From CAXRDE01 sp964229355 (GTDB taxonomy: Bacteria > Cyanobacteriota > Sericytochromatia > UBA7694): a stretch of 64,000 nt of DNA. Positions 8,748 to 17,245 of the stretch are shown here, piece after piece. The DNA is taken from positions 124,001-188,000 of the forward strand of contig CAXRDE010000025.1 of NCBI GenBank assembly GCA_964229355.1, given 5' to 3'. A model generated the notes under the pieces. It searched no databases. It saw nothing but the letters and a program-made list of their open reading frames with translations, and was not told the DNA's origin. The position numbers and the translations under genes were made by a program. The first letter of the stretch is position 1. Every line of letters begins with the position of its first letter.

Positions 8748-9951
8748 GTTTTTTCGGATGGCCTTTGAGGCCCTGAGCATGAACAAGGTCAGGGCCTTTT
8801 TGACCACCCTGGGCATTGTGATCGGTGTGTTTTCGGTGATCGTGATGATTGGTCTGGGGCAGGCTTCTCAGGCGTCGATTACCGACCAGGTCAAAGGCCT
8901 GGGAGCCAACGTGCTGGTGGTAACCCCCGGTAACCCCAAAAGCCGTAATTTTGGCCCGCCCGGCGGCAGTGAACAGGCCATTGAACTCGAAGATGCTCAG
9001 GCGCTAGAGGTCATTCCCGGCGTGCGCTATGTGTCCCCCAACGCCTTTATTCAGGGCACCTTAAAGTATCAGCGTAATACCCTGCCCGCCACGGTACTGG
9101 GTTCTAACGTGACCATCAAAGACTCGCAAAATCTCACGGTAGAAACGGGACGCTTTTACACCGAGCAAGAGGTGCGCACGGGGGCCAAGGTGATTGTGCT
9201 GGGGGCCGAGTTGGGGGCGGACCTCTACGCCGAAACCCTGGTGGATCCCTTAGAAACCAAAGTGCAAATTTCGAACCAGCGTTACCGGGTGATTGGCATT
9301 CTCAAAAAGCAGGGCTCGGGTTTGTTTGGCACCACCGATACCCAGGCCTTTATGCCGGTGAGCACCTTTCAGCAAACCCTGAAGTCCAGCCGTGGCTTGA
9401 ACTCGGTACTCATTCAAAGCGGCAGCGAAGACCTTTTGCCCATTATTGAGCAGCAGATTCGTACCCGTTTGCGCTACCGTCACGCCCTGCGGCCCGATGA
9501 TGAAGATGACTTTAAAATTCAAACCCAGGCCGAAATTTTAGAGACCGTGGGCAGTATTACCCAGGTGTTTACCTTTTTATTGGCGGGCATTGCGGCCATT
9601 TCGCTGGTGGTGGGCGGCATTGGCATTATGAACATTATGCTGGTGTCGGTGACAGAGCGGACCCGAGAAATTGGAATTCGTAAGGCCTTAGGGGCGACCC
9701 GTCGGGATATTTTAACGCAGTTTTTAATTGAGTCCGCCAGTTTGTCTCTGGCGGGGGGAGCCATTGGGATTATTCTGGGGGTGGGCGTGACCCGTCTGGC
9801 CACGCAACTCATGGGCTTGCCTTTTGTGCTGTCGCAGGGCGCGATTATCGGGGGCTTTGTGTTTTCGGCGGGGGTGGGCATTTTCTTTGGGCTTTACCCG
9901 GCCAACAAGGCTTCAAAGCTGGATCCTGTGGATGCCCTGCGTTACGAATAA
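8740..9951 (+). CDS. MacB-type ABC transporter permease (FtsX fold)
   Basis: 403 aa from the ATG at 8740 (MDKFFRMAFEAL). The upstream ATG at 8692 lies in ATPase coding sequence and is unlikely. Topology is that of the MacB_PCD/FtsX family: one N-terminal membrane helix (about 20-44), a large periplasmic domain (about 45-275) and three C-terminal helices (about 278-302, 328-354 and 367-388). The conserved segment VTERTREIGIRKALGAT follows the second helix. Together with the adaptor and ATPase it makes a tripartite mechanotransmission-type exporter. The permease and ATPase are separate polypeptides here, unlike E. coli MacB where they are fused. Confidence 0.94.
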   Translation: MDKFFRMAFEALSMNKVRAFLTTLGIVIGVFSVIVMIGLGQASQASITDQVKGLGANVLVVTPGNPKSRNFGPPGGSEQAIELEDAQALEVIPGVRYVSPNAFIQGTLKYQRNTLPATVLGSNVTIKDSQNLTVETGRFYTEQEVRTGAKVIVLGAELGADLYAETLVDPLETKVQISNQRYRVIGILKKQGSGLFGTTDTQAFMPVSTFQQTLKSSRGLNSVLIQSGSEDLLPIIEQQIRTRLRYRHALRPDDEDDFKIQTQAEILETVGSITQVFTFLLAGIAAISLVVGGIGIMNIMLVSVTERTREIGIRKALGATRRDILTQFLIESASLSLAGGAIGIILGVGVTRLATQLMGLPFVLSQGAIIGGFVFSAGVGIFFGLYPANKASKLDPVDALRYE

Positions 9952-9966
9952 ATTACGCGTTGCGCC

Positions 9967-11511
9967 TTAAGGACTGTAGCGGCGAATGAGAGCACGGGCC
10001 TCGCGCTTGTTGTCGGCCCCGATCTTTTTGTAAATGTTCTTGGTGTGAAATTTAACGGTGTTTTTCGAAATATGCAGGTGCTCGGCAATTTTGGCCTGCG
10101 ACATATCCTGTGCCAGACACGATAGCACCTCTTGCTCTCGCTCTGAAAAATCGCTGACAAACAGTAACTCAGGCTTGTCCATGGCTTCGGTTAAGCCCTT
10201 TAAAAAATTGAGGGGTAGCGGGTTCGGACTTTGCTGACAGCTATCCACCGCTGCCAAAAAGAGATCGTCTGTCCCGTGAAAATGGTCCGCAAACAGACGA
10301 ATGTATCCTGTTTGGTAGATTTTGCGGAGCAGGCTGACCATTTTTATGAGGGCGTGTTCTCGTTGGCCCTGGGCGTCGAGAATGGCCGCCCGGTAATTTT
10401 CGAGCACCCAGTATAAGCTGTCGTCGCTGTTCAGGGTAAAGCGGGCCTCGTGCAGGTCCAGCAGCTCGGCGGCGGTGGGGTAATCCTGGCAATAAAAGGC
10501 CAATAGCAGTTTTTGAATGAGCGCATAGCTGTAGCGGTGCGGTGGCACGGTTTCGGTGGGCGTGCGGGACCAGTGCTGTTGCAATTGCTGAAGGGTGCCC
10601 TGATCCTGGTTGTGTATGGCCCGCAAGAGTGACACAAAGGGCTCTAAATACACGCCGATGTACTGGCTGACGGCTTTTTGTTGTTTTTCTTCGGCGTAGC
10701 CCCGAAAGGCGCTCAAAAGATGGTTCACTTGCTCAAAGGACTTCAGATAGGTCAGGCTTTCAATGAGCAAAGGAATATTGCCGTAGGCATAATTAAGGGT
10801 TTCACGCTGCAGGGGATTCCAGTTGTCCAGCAGGGCCTGCAACTCCTCTTGTTCGTTGACGATATAGTGGATTTGCATCAGGTAGCCTGAGCAGGGAATG
10901 AGCAAACGGGGGTTGTGGTACACCGGGTTTTCTTTGATGTGGGTAATCACCTTTTTTAAATAGCTCAGCGCCAGGTTGAGATCCATGCGTAAAAAATGGA
11001 GTTTGGCCAGCTCTAAATAGCCTTCCAGCCGTAAATACGTAAATCCCAGTTGTTCAGCCTGCTTTTGTAGGCTTGAGGCGGTGCTTAAGGCGTCGCCAAA
11101 TTGCATTTCATTTAAATAATAGCGTTGGGTGTAAAAGGTACCAAAGAGCGTCACCCAGGGATTGTTCAGGGCTTTGGCTTGCGCTAAGGCCTCTAAAAAA
11201 GCACCTTCACCTTGCTGTTGGATGTAGCTGAGATAACCCTGGTACAGGGCCACCATGGCCTGGAAGGTTTGATGGGTTTTTGCATAGGGTTGCTGTTGAT
11301 GTTGCCCAATAAACCCCTGAATGTGGGCGATGTCTTCGTTGCGGATTTGGCTCCACAACCAAAACACAGCATGCACCTCATGTCCAAAGATTTCTGTGGG
11401 CTCACCCGCTGTCAAAGCGGTATTCACCTGCTCAAAAAATCCCTGTACAAACGCTTGCTCAATGGGGAACCCCTCCCCTGCATTAACCAAAGTGTGCCGC
11501 ATAACTAGCAT
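9967..11511 (-). CDS. LuxR-family regulator, MalT-like helical repeats without the NTPase domain
   Basis: About 514 aa. Possible starts are TTG 11535, ATG 11511 (AGG about 6 nt upstream, chosen) and ATG 11502. The last about 65 residues are a GerE/LuxR helix-turn-helix: FSEREQEVLSCLAQ, then SQAKIAEHLHISKNTVKFHT, then NIYKKIGADNKREA. The rest is all-alpha TPR-like repeat matching the part of MalT/AcoK-type regulators between the NTPase and the HTH. No Walker A or B is present, so the STAND ATPase domain is absent and ATP-dependent oligomerisation is not expected. It is convergent with the MacAB-like operon (15 bp between stops) and divergent from the repeat protein at 11618. A hairpin lies at its 5' end. 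It may regulate either neighbour; which one is unknown. Confidence 0.85.
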   Translation of the reverse strand: MLVMRHTLVNAGEGFPIEQAFVQGFFEQVNTALTAGEPTEIFGHEVHAVFWLWSQIRNEDIAHIQGFIGQHQQQPYAKTHQTFQAMVALYQGYLSYIQQQGEGAFLEALAQAKALNNPWVTLFGTFYTQRYYLNEMQFGDALSTASSLQKQAEQLGFTYLRLEGYLELAKLHFLRMDLNLALSYLKKVITHIKENPVYHNPRLLIPCSGYLMQIHYIVNEQEELQALLDNWNPLQRETLNYAYGNIPLLIESLTYLKSFEQVNHLLSAFRGYAEEKQQKAVSQYIGVYLEPFVSLLRAIHNQDQGTLQQLQQHWSRTPTETVPPHRYSYALIQKLLLAFYCQDYPTAAELLDLHEARFTLNSDDSLYWVLENYRAAILDAQGQREHALIKMVSLLRKIYQTGYIRLFADHFHGTDDLFLAAVDSCQQSPNPLPLNFLKGLTEAMDKPELLFVSDFSEREQEVLSCLAQDMSQAKIAEHLHISKNTVKFHTKNIYKKIGADNKREARALIRRYSP

Positions 11512-11533
11512 ACTAACATTGGACCTGACATCC

Positions 11534-11563
11534 AAAAACTACCCCAAAGGGTAGTTTTTTTTT
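11534..11563. promoter_or_regulatory. Perfect 11-bp hairpin between the luxR-like gene and its divergent neighbour
   Basis: Arms AAAAACTACCC and GGGTAGTTTTT are separated by CAAA; nine T end the plus-strand side. It looks like an intrinsic terminator but lies upstream of both divergent genes, so termination of an mRNA end is not its obvious purpose. It may be an attenuator, an insulator, or a DNA dyad bound by the adjacent LuxR-type protein. Confidence 0.6.
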
Positions 11564-11617
11564 GTGATGAGATGACCTATGCTACAAACATGTAAATTTT
11601 CAAGGAGTATTTGAATT

Positions 11618-12259
11618 ATGGGCGGAATGAGCGTTAATAAACCGAATGTACAAGGTCCTGTCTACACCAGCCAGACAGCACCCGCAGGCATGATGGAAGC
11701 GGCCAAAAAGAAACTGCAAGAAGCACAAGCGAGCGATTTTGAAGGCTATCAGCAAATTGAACCCAACACCAAAGATGGCAAAGCCGTTAGCAACCAGGCC
11801 TCTGAGATTTCCAAGAACTTAAAAGAAGCCTCCAGCGAAATCAAAGAAATGCTGAAAAACCCCAATGCCTTTACGGATTGCTTTCCCACCAAAGACGGTA
11901 TGAAACCCACCAAACCTTTACCTGAAGGCACCGCTGAAAAAATCAAAGATGCGGCAAATCGTATCAACAGCAGTGTGAACAACAAAGAAGGCGCTCAAGA
12001 AGCCAAAGTGCTCACCCAGGAGCAAGCGGCCAAAATGAAAGATTCGATGAATCAGGTCAATAGCAGCGTAAACAACAAAGAAGGCGCTCAAGAAGCCAAG
12101 GTGCTCACCCAGGCACAAGCCGAAAAACTAAAGGCGATGGCCAATCAGGCCCGTGAAGGCGTGAACAACAGTGTTAACAACATGACCCCCATGAACGCCG
12201 AAGAGTCTGCCAAAATGGCTGAATTCTTTAATCAAATGAAGCAAAAACTGCAAGACTAA
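11618..12259 (+). CDS. Helical repeat protein of unknown function
   Basis: 213 aa, hydrophilic, Lys/Glu/Asn/Ala-rich, no signal peptide, no membrane helix, one Cys. AAGGAG lies 10 nt before the ATG at 11618; an ATG at 11627 is possible. The C-terminal half carries a tandem repeat of 31 residues (93 bp, copies starting near 11966 and 12059) with the unit SSVNNKEGAQEAKVLTQ plus a helical linker, and a degenerate third copy (GVNNSVNN). The two copies are nearly identical in DNA, implying recent duplication. It has its own terminator and stands alone between the luxR-like gene and recQ. Overall look is of an extended alpha-helical secreted or cytoplasmic filament-like protein; function unknown. 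Confidence 0.8.
   Translation: MGGMSVNKPNVQGPVYTSQTAPAGMMEAAKKKLQEAQASDFEGYQQIEPNTKDGKAVSNQASEISKNLKEASSEIKEMLKNPNAFTDCFPTKDGMKPTKPLPEGTAEKIKDAANRINSSVNNKEGAQEAKVLTQEQAAKMKDSMNQVNSSVNNKEGAQEAKVLTQAQAEKLKAMANQAREGVNNSVNNMTPMNAEESAKMAEFFNQMKQKLQD
11966..12151 (+). repeat. 93-bp tandem coding repeat, two copies
   Basis: Copies begin at about 11966 and 12059 with a 93-bp period; the central AACAACAAAGAAGGCGCTCA block is identical in both. The repeat preserves the reading frame (31 codons). Confidence 0.8.
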
Positions 12260-12276
12260 TCGCAGCGAACACAGTG

Positions 12277-12323
12277 AGCCCAGAGGTCTTTAGCGTTTTA
12301 GCCATGATCTCTGGGCTTTTCTT
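12277..12323 (+). terminator. Terminator after the helical repeat gene
   Basis: A 12-bp stem, AGCCCAGAGGTC paired with GATCTCTGGGCT (one G-U), with a 17-nt loop, is followed by TTTTCTT. It separates the repeat gene from recQ. Confidence 0.75.
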
Positions 12324-12328
12324 GAATT

Positions 12329-12346
12329 AGTATACTCATGTATACT
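12329..12346. promoter_or_regulatory. Palindrome AGTATAC-TCAT-GTATACT before recQ
   Basis: A perfect 7+7 bp inverted repeat ending 7 bp before the chosen recQ start. It overlaps a possible earlier ATG (12338). It resembles a repressor operator. TATACT inside it could also act as a -10 box. A related sequence lies between ycaQ-like and 5823 (5757-5769). Confidence 0.5.
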
Positions 12347-12352
12347 GAGGGC

Positions 12353-14161
12353 ATGCTAACTTCTTTTACCCACCCCCAGGACACCCTCAAACATGTGTTT
12401 GGCTACCCGGCCTTTCGGCCTTTGCAGGCGCAAATTATTGAAGACGTCATTGCCGGTAAAGATGCCTTTGTGCTCATGCCCACGGGGGGCGGTAAATCGC
12501 TCTGTTATCAAATTCCGGCTTTGCATCGCGAGGGGGTGGCCATTGTGGTGTCCCCCCTGATTTCACTCATGCAAGATCAGGTGGCGGCCCTGCACACCGC
12601 CGGGGTGGCAGCGGCCTGTTACAACTCGGCCCAGCGCAGCGGCGAAGCCCGTCAGACCCTGGCCAAACTCCACGCCGGTGAACTGGACTTGCTGTATATT
12701 GCCCCCGAACGCTTACTCACCGAAAGCTTTTTAGAGCGTTTGCAAGAGATTCCGGTGGCCTTATTTGCCATTGATGAAGCCCATTGTATTAGCCAGTGGG
12801 GTCACGATTTTCGCCCCGAGTACACCCAGTTGGGTCAATTGCGCACACACTTTCCTGACATTCCCATGATTGCCTTAACGGCCACTGCAGAAGCGCACAC
12901 CCGCAAGGACATTTTGCAGGCCCTCAAGATTGCGCCTGAGCGGGAGTTTGTGTCGGGCTTTGATCGCCCCAATATTCGCTATACGGTGATCGATAAAAAC
13001 AAGCCCGAGCAGCAATTGCTGGATTTTTTGCAGCAGCAGGGCGAGGCGGCGGGTATTGTGTATTGTTTAAGCCGAAAACGGGTAGAGCAGGTGGCTGAAA
13101 TGCTGCAGCAGAAGGGCCTTAAGGCCGCGGCTTACCATGCAGGCCTTTCCAACGGCGAGCGGGAGCGCACCCAGCACGCTTTTTTGCAGGACGATTTACA
13201 GGTGGTGGTGGCCACGGTGGCCTTTGGTATGGGCATTGACAAATCGAACGTGCGCTTTGTGGTGCACTACGATATCCCCAAAAATGTAGAAAGCTACTAC
13301 CAGGAAACAGGACGCGCAGGCCGAGACGGTTTGGATTCGGAAGCGCTGCTGCTCTTTGGCTTTGGCGATGTCATGATTGCCCGAGGCCTGATTGAAAAGT
13401 CCGAAAACCCGGAGCGCAAGCGCATCGAGTTGCACAAGCTCAACGCCATGGTGGGCTTTGCGGAGGCTTTAAGCTGTCGCCGTCGCGTGCTGGTGGGCTA
13501 TTTTGGAGACACCCTCACCGAAGACTGCGGCAATTGCGATATTTGCCTCAACCCGCCCGAAATGCTCGACATTACCGTGGATGCGCAAAAAGCCCTGAGC
13601 TGTGTGTACCGTTTGAATCAGCGCTTTGGCATGGGCTACGTGATCGATGTGTTGCGGGGGGCGCAAAAAGAGCGTCTCGTGCAACGGGGCCACGATCAGT
13701 TAAGCACCTTTGGCATTGGGGCCGATCAGTCGCAGGACTATTGGCGGCATGTGATCCGTCATCTGGTGCATCGCGGCTATTTATTGCAAGACGTGGGCAA
13801 TTATTCGGTGCTTAAGCTCTTGCCCGACGCCAAACCCTTATTGCGCGGCGAAACCACCCTTGCGATGGCGAAGCCGCGCTTAAAGGCCAGCAAGGCCAAA
13901 GCCAGCCGCCGGACCCAGGCCTATGAAGTGCCGCAGGACTATGACCGCCAGTTGTTTGCCCATTTGCGGGAATTGCGCAAGGCCCTGGCGGACGAAGCGG
14001 GTGTGCCGCCTTATGTGGTATTTAGTGATGCCTCTCTGGCCGATATGGCCGCAAAAAAGCCCACCACAGCGGAGGCTTTTTTAAGCATCCATGGGGTGGG
14101 CCAGAGCAAATTAGCACGTTATGGGAATGCGTTTTTACAGGCGATTCAAATACACAGCTGA
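12353..14161 (+). CDS. recQ: ATP-dependent DNA helicase RecQ
   Basis: About 602 aa from the ATG at 12353 (an ATG at 12338 lies inside the palindrome and adds five residues). The order is canonical for bacterial RecQ. The helicase core has Walker A MPTGGGKSLCYQ, a DEAH box in FAIDEAHCISQWGHDFRPEY and motif VI in QETGRAGRDG. The RQC zinc site has C-R-R-R followed by C-G-N-C-D-I-C, and a winged helix follows. The C-terminal HRDC domain is LRELRKALADEAGVPPYVVF followed by FLSIHGVG. It unwinds duplex DNA 3'-5' in recombination and stalled-fork repair. It is convergent with the EF-hand gene with one base between stops. Confidence 0.97.
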   Translation: MLTSFTHPQDTLKHVFGYPAFRPLQAQIIEDVIAGKDAFVLMPTGGGKSLCYQIPALHREGVAIVVSPLISLMQDQVAALHTAGVAAACYNSAQRSGEARQTLAKLHAGELDLLYIAPERLLTESFLERLQEIPVALFAIDEAHCISQWGHDFRPEYTQLGQLRTHFPDIPMIALTATAEAHTRKDILQALKIAPEREFVSGFDRPNIRYTVIDKNKPEQQLLDFLQQQGEAAGIVYCLSRKRVEQVAEMLQQKGLKAAAYHAGLSNGERERTQHAFLQDDLQVVVATVAFGMGIDKSNVRFVVHYDIPKNVESYYQETGRAGRDGLDSEALLLFGFGDVMIARGLIEKSENPERKRIELHKLNAMVGFAEALSCRRRVLVGYFGDTLTEDCGNCDICLNPPEMLDITVDAQKALSCVYRLNQRFGMGYVIDVLRGAQKERLVQRGHDQLSTFGIGADQSQDYWRHVIRHLVHRGYLLQDVGNYSVLKLLPDAKPLLRGETTLAMAKPRLKASKAKASRRTQAYEVPQDYDRQLFAHLRELRKALADEAGVPPYVVFSDASLADMAAKKPTTAEAFLSIHGVGQSKLARYGNAFLQAIQIHS

Positions 14162-14162
14162 C

Positions 14163-14699
14163 TTATGAGGCTTTTGGGCCTTTTTGTCCCCGCTGTCCGC
14201 GCTTGCCTTTCATTTTACCCTTCATATGTCCTTTCATTTCATCGGCTTTAATGAGCCCGTCTTTGTTGCTGTCCATGGCGGTAAAATGGGCTTTGACCTG
14301 GGCTTCCACTTCTGCTTTTGAGATGCGTTGATCCTTGTTGGTATCTTGCTTCTCAAAGCGCTTTTGCAGATGTTGCGCCATCTTTTCGGCACCCTTTTCT
14401 GAGGCTGCTTTATTGCCTTTTGCGGCGCGCTTACTGGCCCAGTGAGCTTTGATTTCTTCAAGGGTCAAAAAACCATCTTTATTGGCGTCTTGCGCATTAA
14501 AGCGGGTCAGAGCCGCCTGTTGCATTTCTGCCAATGACAAGGCGCCGTCTTTGTTTCTGTCCATTTGGGCCATGTGCTGACCGCGTTGACCGTGCCCTTT
14601 GCCGGGACCTGCCAAAGCACTTTGACTCACCATGACCAAACTCAGACTAAAGAGCGCGGCAAAACCAAAACGAGAGACCTTTGAAAAACCTGTGTTCAT
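14163..14699 (-). CDS. Secreted EF-hand calcium-binding protein
   Basis: 178 aa. A Sec signal peptide ends at SALA-GP (about residue 30). Four EF-hand loops follow: DRNKDGALSLAE, DANKDGFLTLEE, DTNKDQRISKAE and DSNKDGLIKADE, each with acidic residues at positions 1, 3, 5 and 12, forming two EF pairs. The C-terminal tail is Lys/Gly/Met-rich. GAAAGG lies 8 nt upstream of the ATG. It is probably a periplasmic calcium-binding protein of the bacterial calmodulin-like class. No partner enzyme is adjacent. Confidence 0.9.
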   Translation of the reverse strand: MNTGFSKVSRFGFAALFSLSLVMVSQSALAGPGKGHGQRGQHMAQMDRNKDGALSLAEMQQAALTRFNAQDANKDGFLTLEEIKAHWASKRAAKGNKAASEKGAEKMAQHLQKRFEKQDTNKDQRISKAEVEAQVKAHFTAMDSNKDGLIKADEMKGHMKGKMKGKRGQRGQKGPKAS

Positions 14700-14927
14700 A
14701 AGAAGTACCTTTCGGGTATGAAGTTAATTTGATTATGGTCTACAAATGTCAGGGCTTTGTCGATAAACTGTCAGTAAAGTGTAAATCCGCTAAAAATGGG
14801 GATCCACGTTGGCATTGGGGCGCCAGTCATCGGTTTTGCTCAACAAAAGCATGGGGGCTTTAACGGTAATAAAGCGCGCACTGTTATCATACCCGGGTTT
14901 TTATGCAAAATACCTGCTGCAAAGGAT

Positions 14928-15917
14928 TCAGGACTGCGCACAATCCAGAAAAAGCTGGCCCAATTCCAGGGCAAAGGTGTCGTTACCACCGTGGTCTTCA
15001 AAGGTCCAACAGGCAGAGAGCACGCTGTAAATATACGCCCACTGGGCCAGCGCTTGCACCGGTATTTCGAGATTTTGGCTGAGGCATTCCAGCCTTTTGT
15101 GCATCAGGGTTTTCAAGATTCCCTGTGATTTGGCCTGTTGTAACACACCGGTGGGATTGCACAAAAAGGAGCCCACGTCGTAGGCCGGATTGCCCCAGAG
15201 CCCTTTGGGGTCAATGGCGGCATAACCGGTGCTGGCGGTGGTGTGGGCTAAAATATTGCCATGATGCAAATCGCCGTGCAGCACGACGGGGGTACGTTGT
15301 GAGACCTGTGCCAGGAAAAGATTTTGCGCGTGTTGTATGGCCTGTGGCGGGAGCGGATGGTCGGTGTGCTGGATTCGATTTAAGCTTTGTACCCAGGTGT
15401 GCAGCGGAATGAGGGCCTGCTGGTCTTGTGCATGGGGTTGACACTGCCACAGGCGTTTCATGAGCGTGGCCGCCTGTTGTGTGGCATAGCGATCCTGCTC
15501 CAGAAACCCTTCGTGCAGTTCCCTTTTTAGTGCATCGTTTAGCGCATTTTTCAGGGGGATACCCGGATTCAGGGCTTCCAGTAAAAGGGCGGCCCAGTGG
15601 CGATCTGCTGCGAGCACCTGACAGGCGTCCTGTCCCCGATAACTGCTTAAAGCGGCCATTTCTGCCTGAGCAGCAGGACCGGGGGGCAGGAGTTTTAAAA
15701 TGGCGGGCCGCCCCGGACGCTGAGCGCTGCCTTTGATCTGCACCCGCAAGACCGGGTGGTAAGAGAGATCGTCCACCCATTGCAAGGCTTCTAGTTGCCA
15801 GGCCTGGCACAGTTTGGGCAGGGCTTTTGACCAGCCAGCCAACCAGGCTCCTGCCTGGGGATAACAGTCCAGCAGGCATTGCCGCAGGTGTTCAGGCAAG
15901 ACAGGAAGGTTTAGCAC
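14928..15917 (-). CDS. APH(6)/hydroxyurea-type small-molecule phosphotransferase
   Basis: 329 aa from GTG 15917, 3 nt after the stop of the alpha/beta hydrolase gene, hence an operon. It fits the APH_6_hur family (streptomycin 6-kinase StrB/AphD group), a protein-kinase-like fold. Seen are the catalytic loop VVLHGDLHHGN (about residue 210) with the H-G-D-x-H-x-x-N pattern and the metal-binding IDPKGLWGNPAYDVG (about 235), both characteristic of this family. Length is slightly over the usual about 300. Family members phosphorylate streptomycin or hydroxyurea, but many chromosomal homologues have no known substrate, so resistance should not be assumed. Confidence 0.83.
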   Translation of the reverse strand: MLNLPVLPEHLRQCLLDCYPQAGAWLAGWSKALPKLCQAWQLEALQWVDDLSYHPVLRVQIKGSAQRPGRPAILKLLPPGPAAQAEMAALSSYRGQDACQVLAADRHWAALLLEALNPGIPLKNALNDALKRELHEGFLEQDRYATQQAATLMKRLWQCQPHAQDQQALIPLHTWVQSLNRIQHTDHPLPPQAIQHAQNLFLAQVSQRTPVVLHGDLHHGNILAHTTASTGYAAIDPKGLWGNPAYDVGSFLCNPTGVLQQAKSQGILKTLMHKRLECLSQNLEIPVQALAQWAYIYSVLSACWTFEDHGGNDTFALELGQLFLDCAQS

Positions 15918-15920
15918 GGG

Positions 15921-17150
15921 CTAATCCAAATCCTTCAAAAAGGCACGAATTGCCGGGGCAAACTGATGGGGGGCTTTAAAAATGGCGTAATGGGCCAGGG
16001 GATCTTCAAAACTGAGCAACTGCGAACCGGGCAGCTGCTCGTGGGCCCATTGGGCGTTTTGGGGCCGTAACCACTGATCGTTGTTAATGTGTAGAATCAG
16101 GGCTTTGCTCTGAATGCGGGACAGATACGGGCGAATGTCAAAGGCGAAGAGGGCCTGGTTGCGGTACAGCAAGTCATTGGCGTCGTAGTCAGCGGCGCGC
16201 TGTTTGAGATCGCTGCCCAGTTCGGCGTCACTCCAGCTGAAGGTGTTTTTCTTTTTGACCTCCCATCCCTGAGCATACTGATAGTCGAGACTGGTGCCCG
16301 TTAAGCCCAGCAGACTCCAGCCAAACTCCACCCCCTGGTTGGGGTGCTGGCTTTTGGGCAGATGGTAGTAATTTCCCTGGGTTTGACGCCACACGGGATC
16401 GCTCTGGATGGCGGCGGTCATCAGCTGATACAGCGGCCGCACAATGGGATCTTGTGCGGTGTTGACGCTGCCACCAATGGGCAAAATGCCTTTGACGTAA
16501 CCCGGATGCAAGAGGGGCCACACATAGCTCTGAATGGCACCCATGGAGGGCCCCATCGCCAGGACTATCTGATCAATGTGCAGATGTTCTTTTAAGAGGC
16601 GGTAATTGGCCTGTACCATGTCAAAGACGCTGTACTGGGGAAATTTCATGCCCAACCCATCGCTGGGTTTGCTGGTGCCCCAGAGTCCCATGCTGTCTAA
16701 GAACACCACGTAATACTTTTGGGTGTCAATTAAAGCGCCGGGGCCTACCACCGCACCCTGGGCAAAGCTGTTACCCGCCTGGCCCTGATACCAGTAGTGG
16801 TACATCTGGCTGGCGTCGCCAGAATAATAGCTGTTAATAATGACGGCGTTGGTAATGCCTCCCTGGCTGTTATAACGGGGGGTGCCCGTGGCAATGTAGG
16901 AGAGCTTTAGCGGAGCTGCGCCCAGGGACTCTAAGGTGACTCCGCCTTCGCCACCATCCGCGTAGCGCTCCGCTTCGCCCAGGGCATAAGTGCCGCCCAA
17001 ACGAAAATGAGGCACCGTATAAGACTGTTTCAGGTCGCTTAGCCTGGCGATGCCCGCGCTGCGCGTCACCTCCTGGGCGCGGGTGGGGGAAGTGAAAGTA
17101 AAAAAGCAAACAGCGGGAAGCATAAATATCGTCAAGGTAGAGGCTTTCAT
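15921..17150 (-). CDS. Secreted MetX-like alpha/beta hydrolase
   Basis: 409 aa with a signal peptide (cleavage near TRA-QE, about residue 26). The fold follows homoserine O-acetyltransferase-like hydrolases: NAVIINSYYSGDAS near the oxyanion region, nucleophile elbow G-P-S-M-G (Ser about 201), acid Asp in NNDQWLRP (about 355) and His in LAHYAIF (about 385). True MetX is cytoplasmic, so the signal peptide argues for a periplasmic esterase or acyltransferase rather than methionine synthesis. GAAGGA is well placed before the ATG. The APH-like gene follows in the same operon. Substrate unknown. Confidence 0.85.
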   Translation of the reverse strand: MKASTLTIFMLPAVCFFTFTSPTRAQEVTRSAGIARLSDLKQSYTVPHFRLGGTYALGEAERYADGGEGGVTLESLGAAPLKLSYIATGTPRYNSQGGITNAVIINSYYSGDASQMYHYWYQGQAGNSFAQGAVVGPGALIDTQKYYVVFLDSMGLWGTSKPSDGLGMKFPQYSVFDMVQANYRLLKEHLHIDQIVLAMGPSMGAIQSYVWPLLHPGYVKGILPIGGSVNTAQDPIVRPLYQLMTAAIQSDPVWRQTQGNYYHLPKSQHPNQGVEFGWSLLGLTGTSLDYQYAQGWEVKKKNTFSWSDAELGSDLKQRAADYDANDLLYRNQALFAFDIRPYLSRIQSKALILHINNDQWLRPQNAQWAHEQLPGSQLLSFEDPLAHYAIFKAPHQFAPAIRAFLKDLD

Positions 17151-17245
17151 GGCGCGTCCTTCAGGGGGAAGTTGATAAGGTTAGCTTTATTTTAACATGT
17201 GAAATTTTTCTTTTCTTTTTTGCGCTTTATGCTACCATAGAGATT

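Noticed and set aside
14796..15128. Plus-strand ORF over the APH-like gene
   Set aside because: It lies mostly antisense to a well-supported gene and has no family features.
14928..15917. Streptomycin resistance gene
   Set aside because: The family fits, but chromosomal relatives often have other substrates and there is no resistance context.
15921..17150. Homoserine O-acetyltransferase (metX)
   Set aside because: The signal peptide and the absence of methionine genes argue against it.
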